Positions 17,561-24,974 of a stretch of 64,000 nt of DNA are shown here, piece by piece. Numbering within the stretch: the first letter of the stretch is position 1; each line of letters starts with the position of its first letter. The position numbers and the translations under genes were made by a program. This DNA is from Sphingobium sp. AS12 (GTDB lineage Bacteria; Pseudomonadota; Alphaproteobacteria; Sphingomonadales; Sphingomonadaceae): NCBI RefSeq assembly GCF_019097845.1, contig NZ_JAHRGM010000024.1, positions 310,001-374,000 on the forward strand, read 5' to 3'. The notes beneath the pieces were generated by a model. The model made no database searches, was not told the DNA's origin, and saw only the letters and a list, made by a program, of their open reading frames with translations.

Positions 17561-17657
17561 CCGTCATCCCGGACTTGATCCGGGATCCATTCACGCAACG
17601 GCCGTGATTGGACGCATAGGTAGAGCCAATAGATCCTGACTTCCGTCAGGATGACGG
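17561..17657. repeat. Intergenic palindrome, CGTCATCCCGGACTTGATCCGGG family, copy 1
   Basis: Left CCGTCATCCCGGACTTGATC and right ATCCTGACTTCCGTCAGGAT with GACGG at the end form outer complementary ends and inner hairpins (CCCGGACTTGATCCGGG; TCCTGACTTCCGTCAGGA). A second copy lies at 38765-38848. Common alphaproteobacterial interspersed element. Confidence 0.8.
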
Positions 17658-17694
17658 CGGTGGTGAATGGCAGGAAGCCGACCACCAGCGGACG

Positions 17695-18090
17695 TCAGCC
17701 CGTACCTGCTTCGGTGTCGGTCCACCAATGAAGATCGGTTGCCTGCCCGCTATCGCGGACGATTTTTTCAAGCGCGGTTGCCAGCCGCTCGACAATCTCA
17801 GCGGTGGGAACCCGCTTCAACCAACGTCGAACGTATGGCCGTGAAGGCTCGATGAAACAGAGGTGGCCATCGGGGTACTCTTCGTAGTGGCCACAACCGA
17901 TCCACAGCGGGAAAGATGGATTGACTAAGCGAACGAGCCAGCCCCAATCGTCCTGCACGATACGTTCGACTTCATAGCCATATGCCGGAAGCTGCGTCGC
18001 GAGCATTTCGGCAACTGGCTTGCCATATGGCACGGCTTCGTCGTTGCGGGTTAGCAGGTCAGGTGAACGAAATTCAAAGTGGGATCGCAT
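17695..18090 (-). CDS. Hypothetical protein, lower-GC accessory gene
   Basis: 131 residues, soluble, rich in Trp and Tyr (VQDDWGWLVRLVNPSFPLWIG, HYEEYPDGHLCFIEP, LHWWTDTEAGTG). No family recognised. Its base composition is visibly lower in GC than the flanking genes and codon choice is less biased, which suggests transfer. The compact, Trp-rich layout resembles stand-alone immunity-type proteins, but no toxin is next to it. It lies between a palindromic repeat and hprK. Confidence 0.6.
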   Translation of the reverse strand: MRSHFEFRSPDLLTRNDEAVPYGKPVAEMLATQLPAYGYEVERIVQDDWGWLVRLVNPSFPLWIGCGHYEEYPDGHLCFIEPSRPYVRRWLKRVPTAEIVERLATALEKIVRDSGQATDLHWWTDTEAGTG

Positions 18091-18327
18091 ACGGTAAGGC
18101 TACACCAGAAACGACCGCTTTCCACCCCTTCCCGTCATGCTGACGACCCGAAGGGCAGCGTAACTAAAGTCAACATCCAGTGTCACGCACACTACCCTGG
18201 ATCCCGCCCTGCGCCGCAATGGCGAAGCCCCTGCACGACCGGCCCCCTCGCCGCCCCACACTGGCACGCCGCCGCCCCAAAAACCCGTTCCCACTTTCCC
18301 CCAGTCTGTTCTACAAGCGGAACAGAT

Positions 18328-18774
18328 ATGCCGCGCGCCCTTTCATCCGAGACGCTTCATGCGACCAGCGTGGCCATTGGTGGCCGCGCGATTTTGTTAT
18401 GCGGGGTGAGCGGGATCGGGAAGTCCGACCTCGCGCTGCGGCTGATCGACCGAGGGGCGGTGCTGATCAGCGACGATTATACGCTGGTCAAGCGGGTGGA
18501 CGGCCAACTGGTCGCCACCGCGCCCGTGACGATCGTCGGCAAGATGGAGGTGCGCGGGCTTGGCATCGTGGCGATGCCCCATGTCGCTGATGTGCCGGTC
18601 GCGCTGCTGGTTGATCTGTTCGACAAGGTGGATCGGATGCCGCTGGAGCCGCTGATGCGCTCGGTGGCGGGGATGGACGTGCGGGTGGTCAAGATCGCGC
18701 CGCTGGAGGTCTCCGCCCCGATCAAGGTCGAATTGGCGCTGCGGACGCTAGGTCAGGGATCAGGCACGCCATGA
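18328..18774 (+). CDS. hprK: Short HPr kinase/phosphorylase
   Basis: 148 residues, only the catalytic domain of HprK, as usual in alphaproteobacteria. Walker A GVSGIGKS at 26-33, LISDDYTLVKR, and the family signature VRGLGIVAMP. Phosphorylates HPr on the regulatory serine. The start MPRALSSETL is taken because the frame further upstream has no family similarity. Overlaps rapZ by ATGA. First of four coupled PTS-Ntr genes. Confidence 0.9.
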   Translation: MPRALSSETLHATSVAIGGRAILLCGVSGIGKSDLALRLIDRGAVLISDDYTLVKRVDGQLVATAPVTIVGKMEVRGLGIVAMPHVADVPVALLVDLFDKVDRMPLEPLMRSVAGMDVRVVKIAPLEVSAPIKVELALRTLGQGSGTP

Positions 18775-19709
18775 CCCAATCCCACCCCAAGTCCATCCTC
18801 CTCCTGTCCGGCCTGTCGGGCGCGGGCAAGACCACGGCGCTGAAAACGCTGGAGGATATGGGATGGGAGGTGGTGGACAATCTGCCGCTGGTGCTGCTCG
18901 ACCGGCTGCTCGACACCCCCCTGCCCGCTGGACATGCGGGCGCGGACGACCGGCCGCTGGCGCTGGGCATCGACGCGCGCACCCGCGGGTTCGACGCCAA
19001 CGCCATCGTCCAGCGGATCAAGGCGCTGCGCGACAAGCATGGCCATGATGTCGAAACCCTGTTCCTCGATTGCTCCGGCACCGAACTGGAACGCCGCTTT
19101 GCCGAGACGCGGCGGCGGCACCCGCTGGCGCTCGATCGCCCGGCGGCCGACGGAATTGCGCGCGAACGCGAACTGACAGAGCCGCTGCGCCGTTGGGCCA
19201 CACAGGTGATCGACACAACCAGCTTCTCCAGCAACGCGCTGCAGCAGGCAATTCGCGACCGGTTTTCGCGCGAGCGGCTGTCGGACCCGGTGCTGACCAT
19301 ATTGTCCTTCGGCTTTTCGCGCGGGATGCCGCGCAACGCCGACCTGATGTTCGACATGCGATTCCTGCGCAACCCGCATTGGGACGAGGCGCTGCGGGCC
19401 AAAACGGGGCAGGATGCGGACGTCGCGGCCTATATCGTCGCCGATCCGGCCTATGAGGAGGCGGTCGGCAAGATCGAGGAACTGCTCAAAATCGTCCTGC
19501 CGCGCTACGCGGAAGCGGGGAAAGCCTATATTACGGTGGCGTTCGGCTGCACCGGGGGACGGCATCGGTCGGTCCATGTGGCCGAACGTGTCGCCAGATA
19601 CTTGCAAGATGCGGGCTTTTCGCCCACGGTCTCGCACCGCAATATGGAATCGGCGCCACAGGATAGTCTGGAGAAGCGCCCACCGGGAGGCCCGAAAGCA
19701 ATATCATGA
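18771..19709 (+). CDS. rapZ: RapZ/YvcJ-family nucleotide-binding RNA adapter
   Basis: 312 residues. N-terminal P-loop LSGLSGAGKTTALKTLEDMG and C-terminal signatures LSFGFSRGMPRNADLMFDMR and VAFGCTGGRHRSVHVAE. In enterics RapZ steers decay of the GlmZ small RNA; in alphaproteobacteria the gene is kept with PTS-Ntr genes but its target is not established. Start overlaps the hprK stop. Family assignment firm, molecular role here inferred. Confidence 0.93.
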   Translation: MTQSHPKSILLLSGLSGAGKTTALKTLEDMGWEVVDNLPLVLLDRLLDTPLPAGHAGADDRPLALGIDARTRGFDANAIVQRIKALRDKHGHDVETLFLDCSGTELERRFAETRRRHPLALDRPAADGIARERELTEPLRRWATQVIDTTSFSSNALQQAIRDRFSRERLSDPVLTILSFGFSRGMPRNADLMFDMRFLRNPHWDEALRAKTGQDADVAAYIVADPAYEEAVGKIEELLKIVLPRYAEAGKAYITVAFGCTGGRHRSVHVAERVARYLQDAGFSPTVSHRNMESAPQDSLEKRPPGGPKAIS

Positions 19710-19731
19710 AGCAGGTGGGCCGCAAAAGCAC

Positions 19732-20136
19732 ATGATCGGACTCGTACTCGTCACCCATGGGTCGCTTGCGACCGAATTTGTCGTCGCGATGGAACATGTC
19801 GTCGGCCCGCAGCAGCAGATCGAAACGATCTGCATCGGGCCGGAGGATGACATGGAATTGCGCCGCGCCGACATCGCGACCGCGGTTGCCCGCGTCAATG
19901 ACGGCAGCGGCGTCATATTGCTGACCGACCTGTTCGGCGGCACCCCTTCCAATCTGGCGATTTCGCTGCTCAAGGCAGGCGAGATCGAAGTGATCGCGGG
20001 CATCAACCTGCCCATGCTGATCCGGCTGGAAAGCGCGCGCAAGGTGATGGACGTGAAAGCCGCCGTCGCCGCCGCGCGAGAGGCGGGACAGAAATATATC
20101 AGCGTCGCGTCGGAACTGTTGGGCAGCACCACATGA
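19732..20136 (+). CDS. PTS EIIA component, mannose family (PtsM/ManX-like)
   Basis: 134 residues; phosphorylatable His9 in LVTHGSLATEF, then LLTDLFGGTPSNLA typical of EIIA-Man. Without EIIB, EIIC or EIID nearby it is a regulatory rather than transport component. The stop overlaps the HPr start as ATGA. Likely receives phosphate from HPr; output target not visible. Confidence 0.9.
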   Translation: MIGLVLVTHGSLATEFVVAMEHVVGPQQQIETICIGPEDDMELRRADIATAVARVNDGSGVILLTDLFGGTPSNLAISLLKAGEIEVIAGINLPMLIRLESARKVMDVKAAVAAAREAGQKYISVASELLGSTT

Positions 20137-20405
20137 ATGAAGTCAGCCAGTTAGTCCTTATCAGCAACAAGCGCGGCCTCCACGCCCGCGCCAGTGCCAA
20201 GTTCGTGACCCTGGCCAGCGGCCTGCCCGCCGACATCATCGTCAGCAAAGATGGCAGCGACGTGACCGGCACGTCGATCATGGGCCTGATGATGCTGGGC
20301 GCGGCGATGGGCGACAGCATCACCATCAAGGCGACCGGCCCGGAAGCGGTCGATTCGCTGGGGAAGCTGGTGGGTCTGGTCGAGGACAAGTTCGGGGAAG
20401 AGTAA
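20133..20405 (+). CDS. ptsH: Phosphocarrier HPr
   Basis: 90 residues with active His17 in KRGLHARASAKF and regulatory Ser48 in GTSIMGLMML, the site used by HprK. End of the hprK-rapZ-EIIA-HPr run, with ATGA overlap to the EIIA gene. Enzyme I (ptsI/ptsP) does not follow; instead a palindromic repeat ends the operon. Confidence 0.95.
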   Translation: MNEVSQLVLISNKRGLHARASAKFVTLASGLPADIIVSKDGSDVTGTSIMGLMMLGAAMGDSITIKATGPEAVDSLGKLVGLVEDKFGEE

Positions 20406-20411
20406 AAATAT

Positions 20412-20506
20412 CCGTTCGCCCTGAGCGAAGTCGAAGGGCTCAGCCGACCGCAGGGAGGCACTTCGCTCCGCTCAGTGGATGGCTTCGACAAGCTCAGCCC
20501 GAACGG
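20412..20506. repeat. Intergenic palindrome, TTCGACAAGCTCAG family, copy 3
   Basis: CCGTTCGCCCTGAGCGAAG at the left and CTTCGACAAGCTCAGCCCG then AACGG at the right, in inverted orientation, with a further GGCTCAG/CTCAG pair inside. Located between convergent ptsH and the AI-2E gene. Confidence 0.8.
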
Positions 20507-20521
20507 ATGTAACCTGCCGCC

Positions 20522-21601
20522 CTATTGCCCCACGTCACCCACACCCCGCATCCGTGTAAAGATGTTCCACGTCGCGATGAACAGCGCGGCGATGACCGGA
20601 CCGATGACGATGCCGTTGAAGCCGAACATCTCGATCCCGCCCAGCGTCGAAATCAGCACGACATAGTCGGGAATGCGCGTGTCGCGGCCGACCAGTACCG
20701 GGCGCAGCACATTGTCGACCATGCCGATCACCAGCACCCCGCACAGCACCAGCACGACGCCCTGCCAGATCGCCCCGGTGGCGAACAGGAACAGGGCGAC
20801 CGGCACCCAGATGAGGCCGGTGCCGATCGCGGGCAGCAGCGAGAAGGCGCCCATCAACACGCCCCACAACAATGCGCCCTCTATCCCCAGCATCCCGAAC
20901 ACGATGCCGCCGATCAGCCCCTGAACGATGGCGACAACGATGCTTCCTTTGATCGTGGCGCGGATGACGACGACGAACTGGTGGATCAGCGCCTGCCGCT
21001 GGCTGGCGCGCAACGGCGCCGCATCGACCACGCGGCGACCCAGATCCTCGCCATCGCGCAGCAGGAAGAAGGCGAGATAGAGCATGACGCCCAGTGCCAT
21101 CAGGAAACCGAAAGCGCTCTGGCCGATCACCAGCGCCTGGGTCGCCAGCGTGCGGAAACTGCTGGTGATGCCGCGCGTCAGCATCGCCTGCGCCGCGTCG
21201 AAATTGGTCAATCCCCAGTCGCGCAGCCAGCGGGTCGCCCAGCCCGGCAGACTGGCCTGCACCTGCGCGAACAGCCGGGCAAAGTCGATCTCGCCCGACT
21301 GGATCTTGCCGTAAAAATAGGCCGCTTCCTGCAACAGCGCCATGGCCAGCACGATGGCCGGCACGATGACGATGCCGATGATCAGCAGCAGGGTGATCAA
21401 CGCTGCGCTGTTGCGGTGGGTCGGCATGGCCGCCAGCAGCCGCTTGTTGACCGGCGCGAACAGGATCGCCGCAATCACCCCCCACAATATCGCCGCGAAA
21501 AAGGGTTCGACCACCAGCGCGAAGGCGATGGACACGATCAGCACAAGGGCTAGGAAAAAGCCATCCTCGATACGGGTGGGCGCAGGGGCGTCTGGGTTCA
21601 T
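20522..21601 (-). CDS. AI-2E (TqsA/YhhQ-type) family membrane permease
   Basis: 359 residues with about eight membrane helices: a double hydrophobic start (FLALVLIVSIAFALVVEPFF), a long middle hydrophilic part, then IVQGLIGGIVFGMLGIEGAL and LLPAIGTGLIWVPVALFLF, the conserved PF01594 core. Members export AI-2, act as Na+/H+ antiporters or are uncharacterised; substrate cannot be read. Transcribed divergently from the TrmH-type gene. Confidence 0.88.
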   Translation of the reverse strand: MNPDAPAPTRIEDGFFLALVLIVSIAFALVVEPFFAAILWGVIAAILFAPVNKRLLAAMPTHRNSAALITLLLIIGIVIVPAIVLAMALLQEAAYFYGKIQSGEIDFARLFAQVQASLPGWATRWLRDWGLTNFDAAQAMLTRGITSSFRTLATQALVIGQSAFGFLMALGVMLYLAFFLLRDGEDLGRRVVDAAPLRASQRQALIHQFVVVIRATIKGSIVVAIVQGLIGGIVFGMLGIEGALLWGVLMGAFSLLPAIGTGLIWVPVALFLFATGAIWQGVVLVLCGVLVIGMVDNVLRPVLVGRDTRIPDYVVLISTLGGIEMFGFNGIVIGPVIAALFIATWNIFTRMRGVGDVGQ

Positions 21602-21728
21602 GCCCTGTCCCTTCGCAAAAAAACGGCGGCAAATCCATCACTGAACCGAAGCGGCCCTTGCCCCTGTCCTTTTATGCAATCCACCGGTAGAGAAGCCGCT
21701 TCATCCGCCGATCAGGAACAGACGCAAC

Positions 21729-22526
21729 GTGGCACGCGAAATCACCGGATTTTCCAACCCGCTGGTGAAGCGCGTCCGATCCCTGCGCGAAAAGAAATAT
21801 CGCAAGGCCGAGGGGCTGTTTCTGGCCGAGGGCCTGCGCATCCTGACCGAAGCGCGCGAGGAAGGCGTGCTGCCCGAAATGCTGTTCCATGCCGGGTCCA
21901 CCCACCCGCTGGCGATCGACCTGATCGCGGCGATGGAGGCGGCGGGCGGCGACGTGATCGAAACATCCGCCGACATATTGTCCAAGATCAGCGGCAAGGA
22001 TAATGCGCAGGCCGTGGTCGGCGTCTATCGCGACCGGCTGACCCCGCTGGAAAAGCTGGACCGCAACACGGCGGACATCTGGATCGTCGCGCAATCGCTG
22101 CGCGATCCGGGCAATCTGGGCACGATATTGCGCACCGGCGACGCGGTGGGGGCTGGCGGGCTGATCCTGATCGACGATTGCGTCGACCCATTCTCGGTCG
22201 AATCGGTACGCGCGTCGATGGGTGCGCTGTTCACCCAGTCGATCACCCAGGCGCGCTGGGGCGAGTTCATGCACTGGCTGCGGCAGGGGCCGGGCGAACT
22301 GATCGGCACCAGCCTGAAGGCCACCCACGATTATCAGGAGCCACGCTACCAAAGCCCGTCCTTCTTGCTGGTCGGAAATGAAGCGCAGGGACTGCCGGAA
22401 TCGTACGAGGCGGAATGCGACCTGCTGGTCAAGATGCCGATGCGGGGCAAGGCCGACAGCCTGAACGCGGCGGTGGCCTGCGCCGTGATGGCCTATGAAC
22501 TGCTGAACCAGAAACGGAGGGCGTAA
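21729..22526 (+). CDS. TrmH/SpoU-family RNA 2'-O-methyltransferase
   Basis: 265 residues from a GTG start. N-terminal substrate-binding domain (SNPLVKRVRSLREKKYRKAE, GLFLAEGLRIL) and a knotted SPOUT domain with NLGTILRTGDAVGAGGLIL, SFLLVGNEAQGLP and MRGKADSLNAAVA. Methylates a ribose in rRNA or tRNA; the N-terminal module is of the 23S rRNA (RlmB/TsnR-like) type. Two bases separate it from the downstream transporter, so they are co-transcribed. Confidence 0.9.
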   Translation: MAREITGFSNPLVKRVRSLREKKYRKAEGLFLAEGLRILTEAREEGVLPEMLFHAGSTHPLAIDLIAAMEAAGGDVIETSADILSKISGKDNAQAVVGVYRDRLTPLEKLDRNTADIWIVAQSLRDPGNLGTILRTGDAVGAGGLILIDDCVDPFSVESVRASMGALFTQSITQARWGEFMHWLRQGPGELIGTSLKATHDYQEPRYQSPSFLLVGNEAQGLPESYEAECDLLVKMPMRGKADSLNAAVACAVMAYELLNQKRRA

Positions 22527-22528
22527 GG

Positions 22529-23830
22529 ATGGCGGGTGCGGGGGCGCAAATGAGCGGCATCGGCGAAATGTGGCGGCACAAGCGCGTGCTGACCGCCAGC
22601 CTGGTCGGCACGGCAGTGGAGTTTTACGACTTCTATATCTACGCCACCGCTGCCAGCCTGATCTTCCCCTCGCTCTTCTTCCCCTCCTCCTCGCCCACTG
22701 CGCAACTGATGGCCTCCTATGGCAGCCTGGCCCTCGCCTTCTTCGCGCGGCCTGTTGGCGCTGCGGTGTTCGGCCATTATGGCGACCGCGTTGGGCGCAA
22801 GGCGACATTGGTCGCGTCGCTGATGCTGATGGGTGGCTGCACCCTGCTGATCGGTTTCCTGCCGACCTATGCGATGATCGGTTACTGGGCGCCTCTGATC
22901 CTGTGCGTGCTGCGCTTTGGCCAGGGTTTCGGGCTGGGCGGCGAATGGGGCGGCGCGGCGTTGCTGGCGGTTGAGAATGCCCCGCCGGGTTGGCGCGCGC
23001 GCTTTGGCATGTTCCCGCAACTGGGCGCACCCGTCGGCTTCATCGCCGCCAACGGCCTGTTCCTGATACTGGGCGCGTTGCTGACCGAAAAGGATTTTCT
23101 TGCCTGGGGCTGGCGGCTCCCCTTCCTGGGCAGCGCCGTGCTGGTGATATTAGGGCTGTGGGTCCGCCTCAAACTCACCGAGACCCCCGAATTTGCCGCT
23201 GCGCAGAAAGAAACGCCGCCGCCCGCTGTGCCGCTCGCCACCCTGCTATCCTCGCATCTGGGCGCGGCGATCGCCGGCACCTTCGCCTGCGCGGCCTGCT
23301 TTGCGGTCTATTATATCGCCACCGCCTTTGCGCTGGGCTACGGCACCACCGCGCTGAAAATCGACCGGGAAATCTTCCTCGCCATACAATTGGGCGCGAT
23401 CCTGTTCATGGCGGCCAGCATCATCCTGGCCGGCTGGTGGGCCGACCGCACCAGCCCCACCACTGCGCTTGCCTGGGGCTGCGTCGGCACGGTCGTGATG
23501 GGACTTGTCTTTGGCCCGATGATCGGCACCGGGGCGCTGCTGCCGATCTTCGTGGCGCTCAGCCTTGCGCTCTTCATGATGGGCTTCATCTACGGACCGC
23601 TCGGTGCCTATCTGCCCGCCCTCTTTCCGATCCAGCTGCGCTATACCGGCGCATCCTTCGCCTTCAATCTGGGCGGCATCATCGGCGGCGCGCTGGCCCC
23701 GATCGTTGCCACCTGGCTGATCGGCGCGCAGGGTGTCGGGCTGGTCGGCCTCTATATGTCGCTGGCGGCGCTCATCAGCCTTGGCGGGCTATGGTGGACC
23801 AGCCGCCAGCACAGCTTGCCGGATCGCTGA
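22529..23830 (+). CDS. MFS transporter, metabolite:H+ symporter family
   Basis: 433 residues, 12 predicted helices. MHS-family marks: SLVGTAVEFYDFYIYATAA at the first helix, the GHYGDRVGRKATL loop between helices 2 and 3, RFGQGFGLGGEWGG in helix 4-5. Relatives (ShiA, ProP, KgtP, citrate carriers) move organic acids or osmolytes with protons; specificity cannot be read. Follows the RNA methylase gene without a gap. Confidence 0.9.
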   Translation: MAGAGAQMSGIGEMWRHKRVLTASLVGTAVEFYDFYIYATAASLIFPSLFFPSSSPTAQLMASYGSLALAFFARPVGAAVFGHYGDRVGRKATLVASLMLMGGCTLLIGFLPTYAMIGYWAPLILCVLRFGQGFGLGGEWGGAALLAVENAPPGWRARFGMFPQLGAPVGFIAANGLFLILGALLTEKDFLAWGWRLPFLGSAVLVILGLWVRLKLTETPEFAAAQKETPPPAVPLATLLSSHLGAAIAGTFACAACFAVYYIATAFALGYGTTALKIDREIFLAIQLGAILFMAASIILAGWWADRTSPTTALAWGCVGTVVMGLVFGPMIGTGALLPIFVALSLALFMMGFIYGPLGAYLPALFPIQLRYTGASFAFNLGGIIGGALAPIVATWLIGAQGVGLVGLYMSLAALISLGGLWWTSRQHSLPDR

Positions 23831-23878
23831 CAAACAGCGTTAATCCCGGCTTTACCATGTCGTGGCAAAGCCGGTCGG

Positions 23879-24370
23879 GTGACGATCCGACGCCTTGCCC
23901 TTGCTGCCAGCATGATACTGACATTGGCCACCGCGCCGATGGCAAAGGCTGCGCCAGCGACCGGCGGGTCCAGCGCGACCATATTGAGCGGCCTGCGCGT
24001 CACCAAGACCAGCGATCTCAATTTCGGCCAATTGGCGGTGCCTGCCCAGCCGGGCGTCGTGCGGGTGCGCGCCGACAATAGCCGTACGTGCAGCAGCGGG
24101 CTGGTCTGCATGGGCAGCGCCAGCGCGGCCTCCTTTACCATCTCCGGGCGGCCAAACGAGCGGGTAGAAATTGATCTCGACCGGTCGTCAGTGGACCTGA
24201 CCAATGCAGCGGGCAACCGGATAGCGGCCAGCCTCAGCCGGTCCCATTCCTTCATCCGCCTGAACGGGGGCGAAGCGGTGTTCCAGATTTTCGGCACGTT
24301 GCAGGTCCGCGCCAACCAGGCGGTTGGCACCTATCGCGGCAGTTTCAATGTGCTGGTGCAATATCACTGA
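23879..24370 (+). CDS. Secreted DUF4402-type protein
   Basis: 163 residues from a GTG start: signal peptide (LALAASMILTLATAPMAKA-AP), then a beta-rich domain with LNFGQLAVPAQPGVVRV, ASFTISGRPNERVEIDL and the terminal GTYRGSFNVLVQYH. This pattern (a fixed FG..., closing with a Y.G...V.V.Y strand) is that of DUF4402 proteins, pilin/fimbria-like secreted domains. No chaperone or usher genes are close by. Confidence 0.75.
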   Translation: MTIRRLALAASMILTLATAPMAKAAPATGGSSATILSGLRVTKTSDLNFGQLAVPAQPGVVRVRADNSRTCSSGLVCMGSASAASFTISGRPNERVEIDLDRSSVDLTNAAGNRIAASLSRSHSFIRLNGGEAVFQIFGTLQVRANQAVGTYRGSFNVLVQYH

Positions 24371-24382
24371 GGTCGCCGTCGG

Positions 24383-24907
24383 TCAGTCCAATGCCTTGCG
24401 CATCAGGATCATCGGCACGCCGCTATCTTCGAACGGACGCACATCGACAAAGCCGAAGCTGCGGTAGAGCGGCGCGCCCGCCAGAGTGGCGGACAATTCC
24501 AGCGCGGCAAAGCCCTCCGCCCGCGCCGCCGCCTGACACAGGGACAGGACCAACGTGCCCACGCCTTTGCGGACATGGTCGGGGTGCGTGTACATCGCGC
24601 GAACCTTCGCCGCCTCCGTCGCCGGATCGAGCAGCCGGTCATCGCGCCCGGCACTGTGATTGCCACCATAGGCGGTCGCCCGCCGGCTCCAGCCGCCACA
24701 GCCCGCAATCGCGTCGCCCTCCTCCACCACGAAATAGGTGCCATCGGCGATCAGGCGGCTGTCCAGCCCCATGAAGGCATGGCTGGCCCGCACCTGATCG
24801 GGCGTCAGGAAGGGTGATTGCAACTGGTCAATCGCCTGCCGCATCAGCGCAGCAAGCATGGGTTCGTCGGCCAAGGTGGCGGGGCGATGGGTCAGGGTGC
24901 GCGTCAT
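24383..24907 (-). CDS. GNAT-family N-acetyltransferase
   Basis: 174 residues; acetyl-CoA loop MYTHPDHVRKGVGTLVLS and ELSATLAGAPLYRSFGF match the GNAT fold. The start MTRTLTHRPATLAD is chosen: the open frame continues through the TonB receptor's terminator without family similarity. Substrate unknown. Confidence 0.88.
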   Translation of the reverse strand: MTRTLTHRPATLADEPMLAALMRQAIDQLQSPFLTPDQVRASHAFMGLDSRLIADGTYFVVEEGDAIAGCGGWSRRATAYGGNHSAGRDDRLLDPATEAAKVRAMYTHPDHVRKGVGTLVLSLCQAAARAEGFAALELSATLAGAPLYRSFGFVDVRPFEDSGVPMILMRKALD

Positions 24908-24928
24908 CAAGGCATCTTTTGCAACGGC

Positions 24929-24957
24929 AAAGGCCGGCCCCGCAAGGGACCGGCCTT
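24929..24957 (-). terminator. Terminator of the TonB-dependent receptor gene
   Basis: On the minus strand AAGGCCGGTCCC-TTG-CGGGGCCGGCCTT, a strong stem 18 bases after the receptor stop; the following T-run is weak. Confidence 0.65.
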
Positions 24958-24974
24958 CACCTGTCAGGATCGGA

